Assembly (NCBI GenBank): GCA_018881555.1
Contig: JACAXG010000131.1
Location: 682,001 to 746,000 of the forward strand
Length of the DNA: 64,000 nucleotides
Source of the DNA: Amblyornis subalaris
Lineage: Eukaryota > Chordata > Aves > Passeriformes > Ptilonorhynchidae
Reading direction: 5' to 3'
The notes below the pieces were generated by a model. That model was not told the origin of the DNA. It made no database searches and saw only the letters and a program-made list of their open reading frames with translations. The position numbers and the translations under genes were made by a program. Shown one piece after another: positions 47,021-59,625 of this stretch; position 1 is the first letter of the stretch, and each line of letters begins with the position of its first letter.

Positions 47021-49589
47021 CTTTGCAAGCCTGGGCTGATTGTTACAACCCATGTTTGGTGGATACGCAGTTTGAAAAATATTTGGAATTAGATACTTTA
47101 TGTCCTGGTTGACAGGAGAGATTCTGCATATAGGTGCCTCAGTTCCCTCCATGTTCTGCTTGAGAGCCTGTGACATGTTTCTGGATGTGGGCTAAGTCCT
47201 TACACTGGACAGATGATGGTCGCTGCCTGAGTTGTCTCTCAGGAGGGCTAAAGGAAGGTTTTGTTTCCTTCCTTTGCTCAAGTCATCAGAGCAAAGGGCT
47301 ACAGGGTGCACTGCATGCATCCCTGGAGTTCTCTGGCAATTTTGGGGCTTTTCGCTTTCCAAGTTGGTAATACCAGAATGAGGCATTGAGGTAATGATGT
47401 TCTGCAGATGGATCAAGTGGTGTTACACACAAAAATTGCCACTTCACTGCAATGCTTCAGCTGGGTACCTCCTTTCTGAATTACTGCTGCTGTTTACTCA
47501 TGAGAGAAGAATGAATTTAAGGAGCTTGGGTGTCTTAGTCCTCCCTGCCAACCAGCATCCAGGCAAGGGAAGTTCATTCCTTGTTGCCGAGAAAGACGTG
47601 CTTGCTTCATTCATTGCAAGAGCATCTCCCTGATGAAATGGGTGTACCCAGAGAAAATTCAGTGTGGGATAGGACTGCAGGAGTATTCTAGAGACCCAAG
47701 AGCTGGGAATTTGTACAATTTAACCAAAGGAAGAAGTTAAGAATTAACATGCTATCACTACTGTATTTAGTATTTGCTAGAGCCCAGCAGTCAACATAAA
47801 GCTGTCCGAATCCAAGACATTTTTATGTTGTATGTTTTGGGAGTTTTCCACAAGAAGTACTGCAGGCAAGCTGGAAAAGATGTGTCGTGGCACTGAATCC
47901 AAAATGACATTAGAAATGTTTTGCCAAGGTGCTTTTTCTTCACAGCATATCCCTTATGTTATTCCTTATTCCTTGCGTTAGTGAGCATGATGTTCAGGGA
48001 AAACATCCCATCTGGATAGCATTACCTGTAGGATGTGCAGCTTGTATGTATCTTCTGGAGGTTAGCTCTAATGTTAAACAAAGGAAGCTGATTAGAAACA
48101 TCTGTAAAACATTTCCATAGTTCAGATTTTATACAGTGGGTATTGAATTACCTTGCACATGACTGCATGTCTGAACTAAAAATAATAAGGTAAATCTTTT
48201 CCTTTTATTAAAATTAGTATAATATTAATTTTATAGTTAAACTACATTTAACTGTTTCCCTACTTGGCACTAGAATTTAATGCTGCTGACATCACTATGT
48301 ATTTTACATGCCACTGAGAAATAATTGTTCATTTATTGATGCAGCATGCTACAATAAGCACATTTTAGGTGCAGTCAAAATATAAACATTAGATTGAAAT
48401 ACAATTTCTTATGTAAAAGCGTGGCATTTATTAAATGCTAAAGGAGAGACTTGCCAGCTAAATGTGTAATGTTTCTGACCATTAAATATATTATGTGAAA
48501 TGGTTATATAGAATATATAAAATGATTGTAGTACTGCCCACTTAGGTATTATGTTGATTTATGAATTCGGTTAGAGTCCCTAGTAAATACCAAAANTGCT
48601 GATTCTAGGTCAGTATTTATTGGGTTGGTAAATTTTATGGAGAGGAAGGATTTGTGCATCCCAGAACTGACAGAGAAAGGTGTTATTTATGTAGTTAGAG
48701 TGAGAATGCAATTGTAATTTCAGAGCTGAGCTGGAAAAGGTTATATACTTTCTTCATATTCTAAATTACTTTCTNAAATAGCTTATAAAGCCGTGTGTAT
48801 AACAATAGTAAATATTATTTAAAGATCTAAGAGGCTAATGCTCAAGATTTACTGTTCAATATCATAAGCAGAAAATTCTTACCTTTCCACAGTTCCCTGC
48901 AACAGCCTGACTCCAAGGCACGTATCAAAACAGAGAGAGGCAAACATTATTCTCTGGGAAAATATTTTGAAATTCAGCAAGTGTTTTGAAAANTATTATC
49001 ATTATTGTTTATTGTAAGTGTTCTAAGATTGTGAAAATGAAGTGTTGCTCATAAATACCACGCATGCTGAATGGCCAAGGGCAGTTCTCATCTCTAACAC
49101 GCAGACTCCTACCCAAAGCAGTTTCATCCAGTTTGAGTACTTGCTTTTATGATGTTTTTACCAAAGTTCATAAAAACTGCAAGTGGAACAAACAGTATGG
49201 TATGTATATGCAGTTATTTTTATTCGAGGAGACTGGATCAGCACAAAAACTTTTTTTAGAGCAGCATAACATGAACAGTTTCCATTTCATCAATTAGTGC
49301 CTTTATCTGTACTGAGAGGTGTCTGGTATCTTATCTGTTGCTGAAAAGGCAATGAGGTGTGTTATCTTTTGAAAAATAAAAAGACATATTGTGCCATGGT
49401 AGTGAGATTTACAGTTTATCTCACTATCCTGCTTGGGAATGTATGTTTCANTACTGATAATATTGCTCATTAAATGACTGAGAACAAATAACCATATGTT
49501 ATGACAAAATGTCTCATGATCGTTTCTTTTGCTCACTGAAAGCTTAATTTTTTTGCCTGTGTTATTGCACAAGGAGTTTGGAGTTGACT

Positions 49590-49670
49590 GATCTTGTAGT
49601 CCGAGAGGAGTGAGGCTGCAGCTGCCCATCCCTAGGTCCTGCTTGTCCTGTTCTGTGATTCTGTGATTAA
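49590..49670 (+). mobile_element. doubtful CR1 3' tail
   Basis: The segment ends in 'ttctgtgattctgtgatta', like the terminal 8-bp units of CR1, preceded by 'gcccatccctagg'. The sequence in between does not align convincingly. Confidence 0.35.
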
Positions 49671-52600
49671 ACACTATAGATCCCTCCATCANCTTGGGCT
49701 AAGTGGTCTCATAATTTTGGAAGATTATTGAAGCACTAGCAAGAGTGTAAGCAGATAATTATTTAAAAAAAAAAAAAATTGGCAAAATTGTGATCAGACA
49801 GTTATTGCATCTTAGGATTGAATTGTCTCACATTCCTGTCCTGTGAAGGCTTCAAAGGAAGGACTTTGGGGGTAGGTGAGGAAAAGCAATTTTCAGTGTG
49901 TTTGGAACTGTATCACTTCCCTAAGTGTGTGTGTCTGCTGTGTAAATGATATTCCCCATCACATGCTGTACTGCATGATTACTTCAATCAGTGTTTTTAT
50001 GGCCAAAACCAGCAGCCTGGGGCTCCTGTGTCTTTATCACCAACTGTACTGTATGAAGTACAAAGCTGCAAAGTTTACTTGACAGTTTGAAGCCAGAGTA
50101 ATTTACTTGTCTGAGACTTTAATGCAGCTCCTTGCAGTCCATCATCGCTGCTTGAACAGGAGGGATGTGCTCTAAAGCAGGAGTCGGAGCCGTTTGCCAG
50201 ACGGGGCTCCAAACCAAATTCTAGATGAAGAATTGCTGTTGCTGGGTTTGCTTACTTTGTAATTGCGATGCATTGGGGATACTGGGGGAACTGTTTAAGA
50301 ATGTTGGAACACCTGCGTATGGCACAGCACCTTTATTTTAACAACCCTATAGGTGCTCATGCAGCAAATTATCACCCCAATGCATTCCCTTCATTTTGAG
50401 TTGAGTCTTTGCCAAAAAAAAGACTCAGCTGATAGAAAGCTGGCTGAGGCACAATTGATTTTGGATTAGAACCCTGAATTTAACAGCATGGGTCAATGGA
50501 TGCTTTTTTTTTTTCCCTACCCTTTAAAGATGCCATGGTTACAAACCTGTTAAAACTGAATTAATTTAAGTCCAGATTTTGTTTATCAGATCTTTTAGAA
50601 CTGGACTGGGCTGTCCATAATGATTTGAAAATTACTGTACTAATCGTCAGGCAGAAAGTAGTATTAAAATATTGAAGTCTTTTTTTCTGTACCTGACTTT
50701 CATATAATGCTTTATCTGTGGAGGGGTTGCCTTATTTCTTTATTCACAGGGCATTTTTATCTGTTTGTTCCTGAGCTGTACACCAGCTATGTCACAGATA
50801 AATCCGACCGGATAGTCTGGAGTCATTGCTCAATCTGTTTTTCAAAGAAAGCATCACTTATAAATTGTGGCTGCTAATTAAAATGAATAATGCTTTTAAT
50901 TAAAAATAAAATCTGTGCAGGCCCCAACAGAGGAAAGATATTACACATATGCTATGCTTCATCACCACTGCAAGTTATTTTTTGCACTTTTTTTTCACTC
51001 TGTCATGAAATTTCTCATTATGTTTGCCCTCCTTGCCATTATCCCTGTTCATTATTTCTGGTTTGATTGACAGTCTGATCTCTCAAGATGCTTGACTCAG
51101 TGTTGGCTGATGAAAAGACTTTGGTTTGGTCTCAAAATGCTTCATGAAAAGATAAAGTTCTCAGATTTTCAATTTTGAAGGTAGGATTTTTTTGCTTAAT
51201 TTTTCCTTGGAAGTTCTATATCTTTGGAACAATTGAATTCTTATAAAAGAACCACCAGCAAAACTATTTGAGCCATAATGGAGGGTGGAGGCAACTCGCC
51301 TGCCTATTGAAGTGCATCTTTCATCATCGGAACAATAGCTGGTTCTTTTCCCTTTTCAACTGACCATCTTTTTTCCTTCCATTAATTAGCTGAAGTCTTG
51401 AACAATTCATCCTTGGCCTTCCACTGCCTGTTCTGATAATCCCTCAGGATACTCGGGATAGGATGACAAATCACAAGAAAAGACATTCTGATTTTTGTTC
51501 CTCTGCTGATGGGAAGGTGCTCTGTCTCCTACGTGTGGAGACAGAACCAATTTCCTGAGGATTGCACTGGGTTTTGTGATTTATTGATTGTGTAAGTGCA
51601 TGGGTTAGCCAGTGCCTCTGAGATGCATTTTGCTGTCTTTGGAGAGGAATTGTCTTTAAAACCATAAATAGAATATAGATAAGTGCTAATTGGTAAGCAT
51701 CCATGTAGGAGGAGACACCTAATAGGTTTCTCTCACCAGTCTTGGCACTTGGGGCAGAAGGGGAGGCATTGAGAATATAAGGAAAAAACCTAATTCCCTT
51801 TTCCTTTCATATGCCCAGTGCTGCACATAGCTGCCAGGGAGAGCTTTAAGGAGAAGAAATTGTAGGGAAAATTCTGTTCGACTTCCAGCCCTCTGGCTGC
51901 TGCAGATGGAAACTTTGTAGATTTTGCTTCTGAATTCCAAACAATTATCCACTGGCATGTGCAAATACAGTTTTTTCATAAGGCCAGTCAACCACATCTG
52001 GTGGCTGATTTTTCTCAGGTATTGCAAAACCCTTTTTATGAGTGCAACATTTTATTCAGCAGAATCAAGATGTTTATAATTCTTAAAAAATGAATGCATA
52101 CGTTTTTAATGTTTACCAAAAATATGATTTTTTTTTACTTAAACAATGCTAGTAAAGTAGTAAGCTATTTATGCTGCACTTTATCTCAAGTGTTTTAAAG
52201 GAACCCAAATTATAGAAAGCAGATCAGACCTGTGCCTAACTGCAGACATCCTTACCTCCATAGCCTGTAATTTTAACAGATGACAGATGATCCTTTTTGG
52301 GATGTCAGTTCAATGATTCATCATTCATATCTCTGTGACTAGAGGTGGTGAAGATCTTGAGGAAATAAAATTGAAGGTGGCAGTAATTTCTAAGAACCCA
52401 AGGAAGGTTTGAGACCTTTCCAACCCATGCTGGTAAATGGAGAGATCTGGGACGTGTATCTATGGGTGTCATTTATTTCTGGATACCAGATTTGCTAAAT
52501 GTGCGTTTGATGACTCTTGGTGCAAAAAGACGACGCAGAAAAAACTTCAGATGTGACTGAATGTAGGTACATTGCCTGTATAGGGTATTGCATTACGTGT

Positions 52601-53572
52601 ACTGTCTGCATTGTCTTGATCTATGGCAAAGTTCATTTTTGACCAAGCTGACTGTAGGTAAATTATTTCTTTTCTGTGAATAACCTAAGAGACATTAATT
52701 AATCTGTTTTTCCGCTGGCACTTAGTGATCATCATCAGGCCTGAAGCTTATGTTATGAAGGTTTTCGGAACAATAATTGTTATAAAGCTTGAAAAGAGAT
52801 TTTTCCTGTATTTGAATGAGACTAAAATATTTTGAAGTTTTCTTTGAAATACAGAAGAAAACCTCCTCTACACCAGGGTTCAGTGCTGTGTGTAGCTGCC
52901 TGGCATACACAGGAGGTTGATACTCAGGTTCCTGCGCAGTTCAGGCAAAAGAATTTAACTCCGGCTTTCTTTCTCCTAGACCAGATTCATAAAAGCCTAA
53001 TTCTCTTTTATTATTTTTTTTCCTGTGTTAGTTGTTTCACTTTTTTGTGAGGAACCAAATAAATGTCCACTGGCCAGTCATGTACAATTTGCTTAAAAAA
53101 AAGTTTTTCGTGAAAAAATAAAATAAGAAAGTACTGATACAAAGAGGAGTCCTTCAGAAAGAGTGAGACAGATTGTCCATGCTTCATGCTCAGGTTTTGG
53201 CTTTTAGTAGAGATGGCTGGTAGCAATCTCTGGTTTGTGTATTTCCTCTAAAATAGTTTTGGAGAATGGATATTTTCAAAACTAAATGCATTTTGTCAGA
53301 AAATTGGTAGCAAATTTAACTTACGTTACATGTGGCCTTTCTGCTTTCATTTGGCCGTTGTGCATTCTCATGGCAAAGCTCTTAGTTACTGCAGTTTTCC
53401 AGGATATTGCCAGCCCAGCTGTGAGCAGGCACTGGTGTGATACACGGGCTTTTCAGTACTGCTCCCAGTCTTTATGAGTTCATTAAAGCCTTGTGGTTTG
53501 CTTTATATTCCTTCTTACTGACATGCCCTGGAGAGAGATCTCTCTGTGTAGCTAATTCTGAATTGAAGATAG

Positions 53573-54086
53573 TAGAATCAAAGAATCCTGAGTTGGAAGG
53601 GACCCACAAGGATCATGGAGTCCAACTCCTGGCCCTGCACAGGACGCCCCAACAATCCCACCCTGTGCTTGAGAGTGTTGTCCAAACACTTCTGGAACTG
53701 TCAAGACTTGGTGCTGTGACCACTTCCTTAGGGAGCCTGTTCCAGTGCCCAACCACCTTTTGGGTTAAGAACCTTTTCCTGATATCCAGCTGAAACCTCC
53801 CTGACTCAGCTCCAGCCATTTCCTTGAATCCTGTCACTGGTGACCAGAGTGAAGAGATCAGAACCTGCCCCTTCTTCCCCTCATGCAGATGTTGTAGACC
53901 CCAGTGAGGTCTCCCCTCGGTCTCCTCCAGGCTGAACAAACCAAATGGTTTAAGCTACCCCTCATAAGGCCTCCCCTCCAGACCCTTTGCCATCTCCATG
54001 TCCCTCCTTTGGATGCTCTTTAGTAGCTTTATGTCCTTCTTATATTGTGGCACCCAAAACTGCACACAGGACTCGAGGTGAGGCCA
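53573..54086 (-). mobile_element. CR1 LINE 3' fragment, about 510 bases, minus strand
   Basis: The + strand opens with 'agaatcaaagaatcctgagttggaagggacccacaaggatcatggagtccaactcctggccctgcacaggac'. It then runs through 'cttagggagcctgttccagtgcccaaccacc', 'cctgatatccagctgaaacctcc', 'tctcctccaggctgaacaaacc', 'ccctccagaccctttgccatctcc' and 'cccaaaactgcacacaggactcgaggtgaggcca'. The 3' terminus is complete and the copy is 5'-truncated at about 54086. Its subfamily matches the small copy at 45.2 kb. Fragments of open frame on the minus strand are CR1 RT tail. Confidence 0.95.
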
Positions 54087-55339
54087 CAAAGATGGTTGAG
54101 AACTGGTCATGCTAAAGCATTAGTAAGAGGTCTACTCCTCCTGAATGGATTGAAGATGGAGGTGCTAGAACCCACTAGCTGTGTGATTAAAAGAGTTAGA
54201 AATTATTTTACCACATAAATACTTGCTGTTTCTCTAATAGAACCCATTTTCATATATGCATCTCTATGACTGGTCATTTAAAACTCAAAATCCTATGAAT
54301 CGTCCGAGAGCTTTTCCTATTTTCTTGCTTTATTCTTTCCAGCAGGCAAGAGTGGTATATGTCATTTTTCCAGAGTGCCATATTTCACACTTCAATTTAA
54401 TTTGGCTGATAATGATTTGTTAAGCAAATATAAGTATGTAGAGCACAGGCTGGGTCTCACACATAAAGTGTTCAGCCACTTCAGCAGTTCCTTTAAAATC
54501 CCACTCCAGCCTTATAAAAGCTGCAGGTGCGAAACAGTTTGCCTCTGTACTACTCGAACAGAAGATAAAGGTAATGTGGAACTTTATATTCAGTACAACT
54601 CTTGGGCAAGTGTGACGTTGTAAGAAGGGGACTAGGTGGGTGCTTTCCATCAGAAATACACGTTCTAATGAATGGGCTTACTCTTACCCCATGAACTGTT
54701 AAACAGAAAGGAAAACTGATCATGGTATGCATCAAGTCTCCGACAAATACAGAGCATTAGAAATGGAGAATGTGGCCCTTCTTGTGTTTGGAGGGAAGAG
54801 TTATTTTTGAGGCTGTTTTCATCTCCAGTCTTCTAACTAAGGAGTGATTCTTCTCACAGTGGTTACATCATTTTTAAATCTTACTTTAAAGTGAAGGGGT
54901 TTTTTTCAATCCAAGGAGAAACACCATATTCTTCTAATCTTCCTCTGCCTCCACTGTGTAATTCAATGTATCTTTCAACAGAATATTCTTACTTTCTTTG
55001 GGCATCCCACAAATTTCTGTTCTTACCCTGTTTCCTTTTCATCAGTGGGCTTTCAAGCCCCATCTGCTTTCAAAGATTCAATATCATCTTAACACTGGTG
55101 TTTTGAATATTTCTCTCTCCACTCTCAACTCGTCTGGGTTTACTCAGGACTGCATTTTGGCGTGTTTCCCTAGAAGTACTTTTTTATCCACTGAAATTCA
55201 GGAAGGACCAAACCAAGCTCCTTATCTTTTCTCCCTTAATCTCTGAGAGTTGCCTAAAGCCATAATGTTCCCTGGGACCTTCTGCCCATTTTTCCTCTGT
55301 ATCTTCCTTTTGTCCCATACCTAAATCGTGCTGATTTTT
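54087..55339. other. SUPT3H downstream intron, no gene seen
   Basis: Intron-like sequence, pyrimidine-rich on the + strand from about 54890 to 55330. Overlapping + frames of 71 and 82 codons at 54891-55246 reflect that composition, and no protein is recognised. Confidence 0.55.
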
Positions 55340-55500
55340 AGAATCACAGAGTCATTAAGGTTGGAAAAGCCCTCTAAGACCAAGTCCAACCATTAACACA
55401 GCACTGACGTGTTCATGGCTAAACCATGTCCCTAAGTGCCACATCCNCATGCTTTTGGATTCTTTGGGGAGGTGATTCCACCACTTCTCTGGGCAGATTC
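55340..55500 (-). mobile_element. CR1 LINE 3'-end fragment, minus strand
   Basis: 'agaatcacagagtcattaaggttggaaaagccctctaagaccaagtccaaccattaacacagcactgac' is followed by 'ctaaaccatgtccctaagtgccacatcc' and 'gtgattccaccacttctctgggcag'. This is the reverse complement of the CR1 3' end seen on the + strand at 31.5 kb. One N lies inside. Confidence 0.93.
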
Positions 55501-58500
55501 CTTTTTGTGTTTTTAGAGTAGGATTTGAACCTTTTGAAATTCAAGGAGAATATTAATGTTGTGATCAAAATCATACATGCCACTTTCAGCTCAACAATAT
55601 TTAACATTTACTCTGCATCTATTTTCTAACCTCTTCACAAAACAAGGAAAACAGGAAAAAGTGAAATGGTGAAAAAACCCTTTTTAACTTGGATTAATTA
55701 ATTATCTTGCATATTTGTAACTTCATAGAATATTTATTAGATATTTGTGATGATTTTTCACTGAAGATTTACTTTTTTCAAAAGTCATTATTTGAGTACA
55801 TACATACCCCAGGCTTATGCCCATTGAAGTAAGAAATTTATTTTTGTCTTGACTAACTTGAAAATGACCAAGTAATTTTTTCTCACATACTCAAGCCGGA
55901 ATGTTTTTTCCTAAGTGAAATGGGGCATAGAACATGCCAAAAGAAAGGCTAATTGCAGATAAACAATAGTAAGTGAGAAAGGGATTTATAGTAAAATTTG
56001 CTTTTAAAAACTTAGCAGTACATTTTGAAAAGTAAAGAGTTCTAGAATGTTAAAAAAAAAATAAACTTAATAGGACATTCAAATTGCGCTGTCACACATC
56101 CAGTCACACATTGCTGTTTTTTCTCTAAAAAGCAGGCGTATGAAATTGTATTGAATAGAGATTGTGTTTTACTAGCCAGCTAGTGGAAGAGATGTGTGGA
56201 GGAAATAGTAAAAAATTTTGAAAATACTGTAAAACACAGATAGCCTTTAGAAAATTAGTATCTGTTCTTTGTGTCAACTTTGTGTTAGAAAGAGGTGCAA
56301 CTTAGGCTCGATAGTTGGTGCTGTGCTCGTCTGCTCCTGGGCCCAGGCTGCCACTGATGTCCACGTGCAGCAAGCTGTGGACAGGGCATTTTGTGAAGTG
56401 GATGGTAGCTCAAGATCCAGTGCTGATTTAAATTAGTGCTTTAGATCAGGTTTGAATTGCGGTCCCAGTGGTGGAAGGGAAGTGCACCACTCAGTTTTCC
56501 CTGGTCTTGCTCACGGTTGAAACAGCCACTGATGTGGGAGGTGGGAACATGGGTAGGAAAGAAAAGAGGACAGATTAAAATAGCTAGAAAGGGGAATACT
56601 GTGATTCCCTATTCCCTCATGGAAGTGAACACTGTTTAGATTATTTTCCGTGACAGAGAGGTAAACTGTGGCATGTTATTATTCTGGTTTAGATGGGTGG
56701 CGAGAATGGCACACTGGAAATTACAACATATAAAATAGCTGTTCCAGCACACTGCTGGCTAGACCATTATTATAAAAAGTGAACTTGCACTAAAGCATAA
56801 CCTTTCAGAAATAACACCTCTGTAAAATAATGGAGCAGGAAATAAATACAAAACGGAGTGCCAGGACAAGAAATCATTTCAGCCTTTAGCTCTGCCGAGA
56901 CCAAGGGGATACACTTTGGACTTAGTAAGAGTTCAAATGTTTTGCTCTTGCTGGCTTGTAGGAAGCTCTTTCTGATCTAACTATAAAGCCTAAAAATGAA
57001 AAGTAGTATTTCTAGACTTGACATTGACAGACTGGAAGCAGGAATAAAAGGAAATTTTGAGAATGCACACATTTAATTTCTAGAACTCATGTACATGTAA
57101 TTGTACTGCAGCCAGACATGCCATTGTATGCACTCAATGGATAGCACACTTAGTAGAAGCTACTTATTAATATTTAGATGTGCAATTTGTCACTTTATGT
57201 CTAAGATAATATGACTGATATAATCAGATGCACTGCTTTAGTCTGTAGATGATAGAATACAACTCTACTTAATTAAAACCCCATTCATTATAAGAAGCTA
57301 TTAGCAAAAAGACATTGATCTTTTAGAGATACAAATTCACTGAAATTAAGGTAGACTTTCAAACTAGGGACTGTTTCATCCCATGTCTGGATATAATGTG
57401 TGTCAAAAGAATTTCCTATTACTGCTACAGCACTCATCTTTGTGTTTGGCTAGATCCATCAAAAGATCCTTTAGCCTTGCATTGACTTTGTTTAACACAG
57501 TCTTCCAAAGAATAAATGCAGATTCACTAAAGAAGCTGATGGGCATCTTATACCAGTATCACGATAGGTGATGCATTTCCTGGAGCCACAGGACATGAAT
57601 TCTCGTGGTGATTTTGTTTGCATTGACTGTGGAAGCCTCAAATTCTACAACTGGCTGAAGACTGAAGAAATGGGAAGCACCCAGGTGCATTTTCTGTGCC
57701 TTGTGAGATAGGTATGGGAAATCAGAAGAGCAAATTTTCTATCTGGTTTCTGACATTAAATGTCATTTAACAGAATATTCAGTGCTCATCAACTGACTAT
57801 ACATTGGATATCACTGAACTTATCATAGGACAACAAAAGATGGACATCACAGAGTACTTTATAGAATTATTTGCACAGATTGCCATGATACTGGTTAGAT
57901 CGCAGATGATTGGAGGAAAATATCAAAAATACAGTTTGTCTTTGACATTGACAAGTTATGGATAAAAGTTCTAAGTATTCCACACTGAGTCATACTCAAG
58001 AAAGGGTGAGGTAGTGAAGTGATGACCTAGAATCAGTAAAATGTAAAGTGACTGTAGATTAATTGATTTTTATTTCTGTGCCTCAGGTATTAAATTAGAA
58101 AAATGGGGATAATGTTAGTGAGTTTCTTTATAAAGTACTCCAAGACTATTAGAAAAGGGCACTGTAATATTTACTTTTTGTGGTGTTGTCTGTTTATTTA
58201 CAACCTGAAATTTGTCCTGGCATGGAGACCTCTGTCTCAGTTCCATTGTCCTTGACACCAATTTCACTGCAAGCATCTCTAAAAAGGAGAAACACCCTCT
58301 ATGGTGCTGCCATCTCATGAGACACATCTTCTCTTTCATTCATTAGCTGATACATTACAGTTTATTACATCTGTAAATCATAAAGGGACATTTATCTGAA
58401 GAGAATCTAAAAGCTCCAACAGCCTTAAGTTCATTAACAATAGTAACTCGACTCTAAATCACTGTTTACATGAATCCATTAAAAGGCCTTGATTCTGGAG

Positions 58501-59344
58501 CTATTCTGTGAAACCTTGCTTTAGGTCTGTAGGATTTAGCTTATAGAGTTTTAAGAAGGCAAATCTTAACTAGATGAAATTCTAAAGTTAACTGTGAGGT
58601 ATGAGCTCAACCACTCTGCATTTTATTGTTAGTTGCAGCATGTGGTGAGTACCGAGCACAGAGATACTCACATCTGTAACAAATAACCTTTTTTTTCTGA
58701 GTGAAGCTCGAACATGTATTAGCACAGCGTATTTATCTGAATGAACCAAGGCTGCAAATAATTAAGAATCTACTCTGGGAATACTTACACCATCATGGAA
58801 GCTGATTTTCATTCAAGTTGTACCAAAAGAAGCCCCAATAACCTTGCTCAACTCATTTTACACACAATTGTCGTTCGCCAGCCTCCTTGACTTGCTGTGA
58901 CTGAGCACATTATTTTTATGCATTTGTGCTTACTGAAGGAGTCACCAAATTTCATCTTGTCCTGCGTCTTGTTCAGTGCACGATGGGATGGCTGGGGTGA
59001 AGAACCAGATGTTATTTCTTTTATTCCTTATTAACAGTGCCATTGCAGGCTTTTCCTCCGGATAGACATTGGGAATATTGACAATTGTAGCAGCAGCACA
59101 AAGATGTGGTGAGGTTTCTCTTTGTCTCTTGCAGAGCCCTCAGGTCCTGACTTTCTGCACTTTCACTTTGTTGACACACTATTTTTGATAAGAATTTTAA
59201 TTTTGGTGTAGCAGTAAATAGGGAACCCAGTTCCAAATGGAGGGAAGTGTTACTGTTGTGCTGAAACCTCTAGAAACGGTAATTTTCTCTACTCAAAAAC
59301 TCTGCAAGAATATACAAAATGCAGAGGGAAAGGAAACAGTCAGG
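55501..59344. other. SUPT3H downstream intron, no gene seen
   Basis: AT-rich intron without recognisable repeats or exons. A low-repeat stretch at 58.6-59.0 kb is noted in the findings. Confidence 0.55.
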
Positions 59345-59625
59345 GGCCTGGAGATATGTGATCCAACCTACCCAAAGGAGAACGGTCACCAGTGCTAGAT
59401 CTGCTCAGCCAGAGCCTTGTCCAGCTCATGCTTTGGAAGCTCCACTGAGGACTTTTTTCTATTTAACTGTTGCAGAGCTGCTCTGTCCTCCCATGAGAAG
59501 GGTTTCCCTAACATCCTATTCTATCCTTCCAAATCACAATTTGTGGCTGTCATCCCTCATTAAATCATCTGACACTAACAGGAAGAATTTGGATCTGTCA
59601 TCTTTCTAATTGCTCTTCAATTATG
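59345..59625 (-). mobile_element. old, diverged CR1 LINE fragment, minus strand
   Basis: The order of blocks 'ggagatatgtgatccaacctaccc', 'ctagatctgctcagccagagccttgtccag', 'tttggaagctccactgagg', 'gagaagggtttccctaacatcc' and 'aatcacaatttgtg' follows that of older avian CR1 3' ends read in reverse complement (bring-up 'gatccaacctcc...gctcag...cttgtccag', later 'ggttttcctaatgttc'). Divergence is high, so the limits are approximate. Confidence 0.55.

Larger units (their letters stand above)
45271..53572. other. SUPT3H downstream intron, no gene seen
   Basis: Long intron stretch. It includes a T/G-rich tract (46976-47020), a possible CR1 tail (49590-49670) and an A-run at 49765-49778. Open frames such as 45857-46219, 46803-47176 and 49303-49689 show no recognisable protein; several run through homopolymers or overlap frames on the other strand. 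Candidate non-coding patches near 46.3 and 50.8 kb are treated in the findings. Confidence 0.5.

Noticed and set aside
46756..47176. Lysine-rich minus frames and phenylalanine-rich plus frames
   Set aside because: They are generated by the T/G-rich tract at 46976-47020.
50180..50212. Small GC-rich imperfect palindrome around 'ggagccg...cggggctcc'
   Set aside because: The stem is short with a mismatch, and no tRNA, snoRNA or miRNA-like features accompany it.
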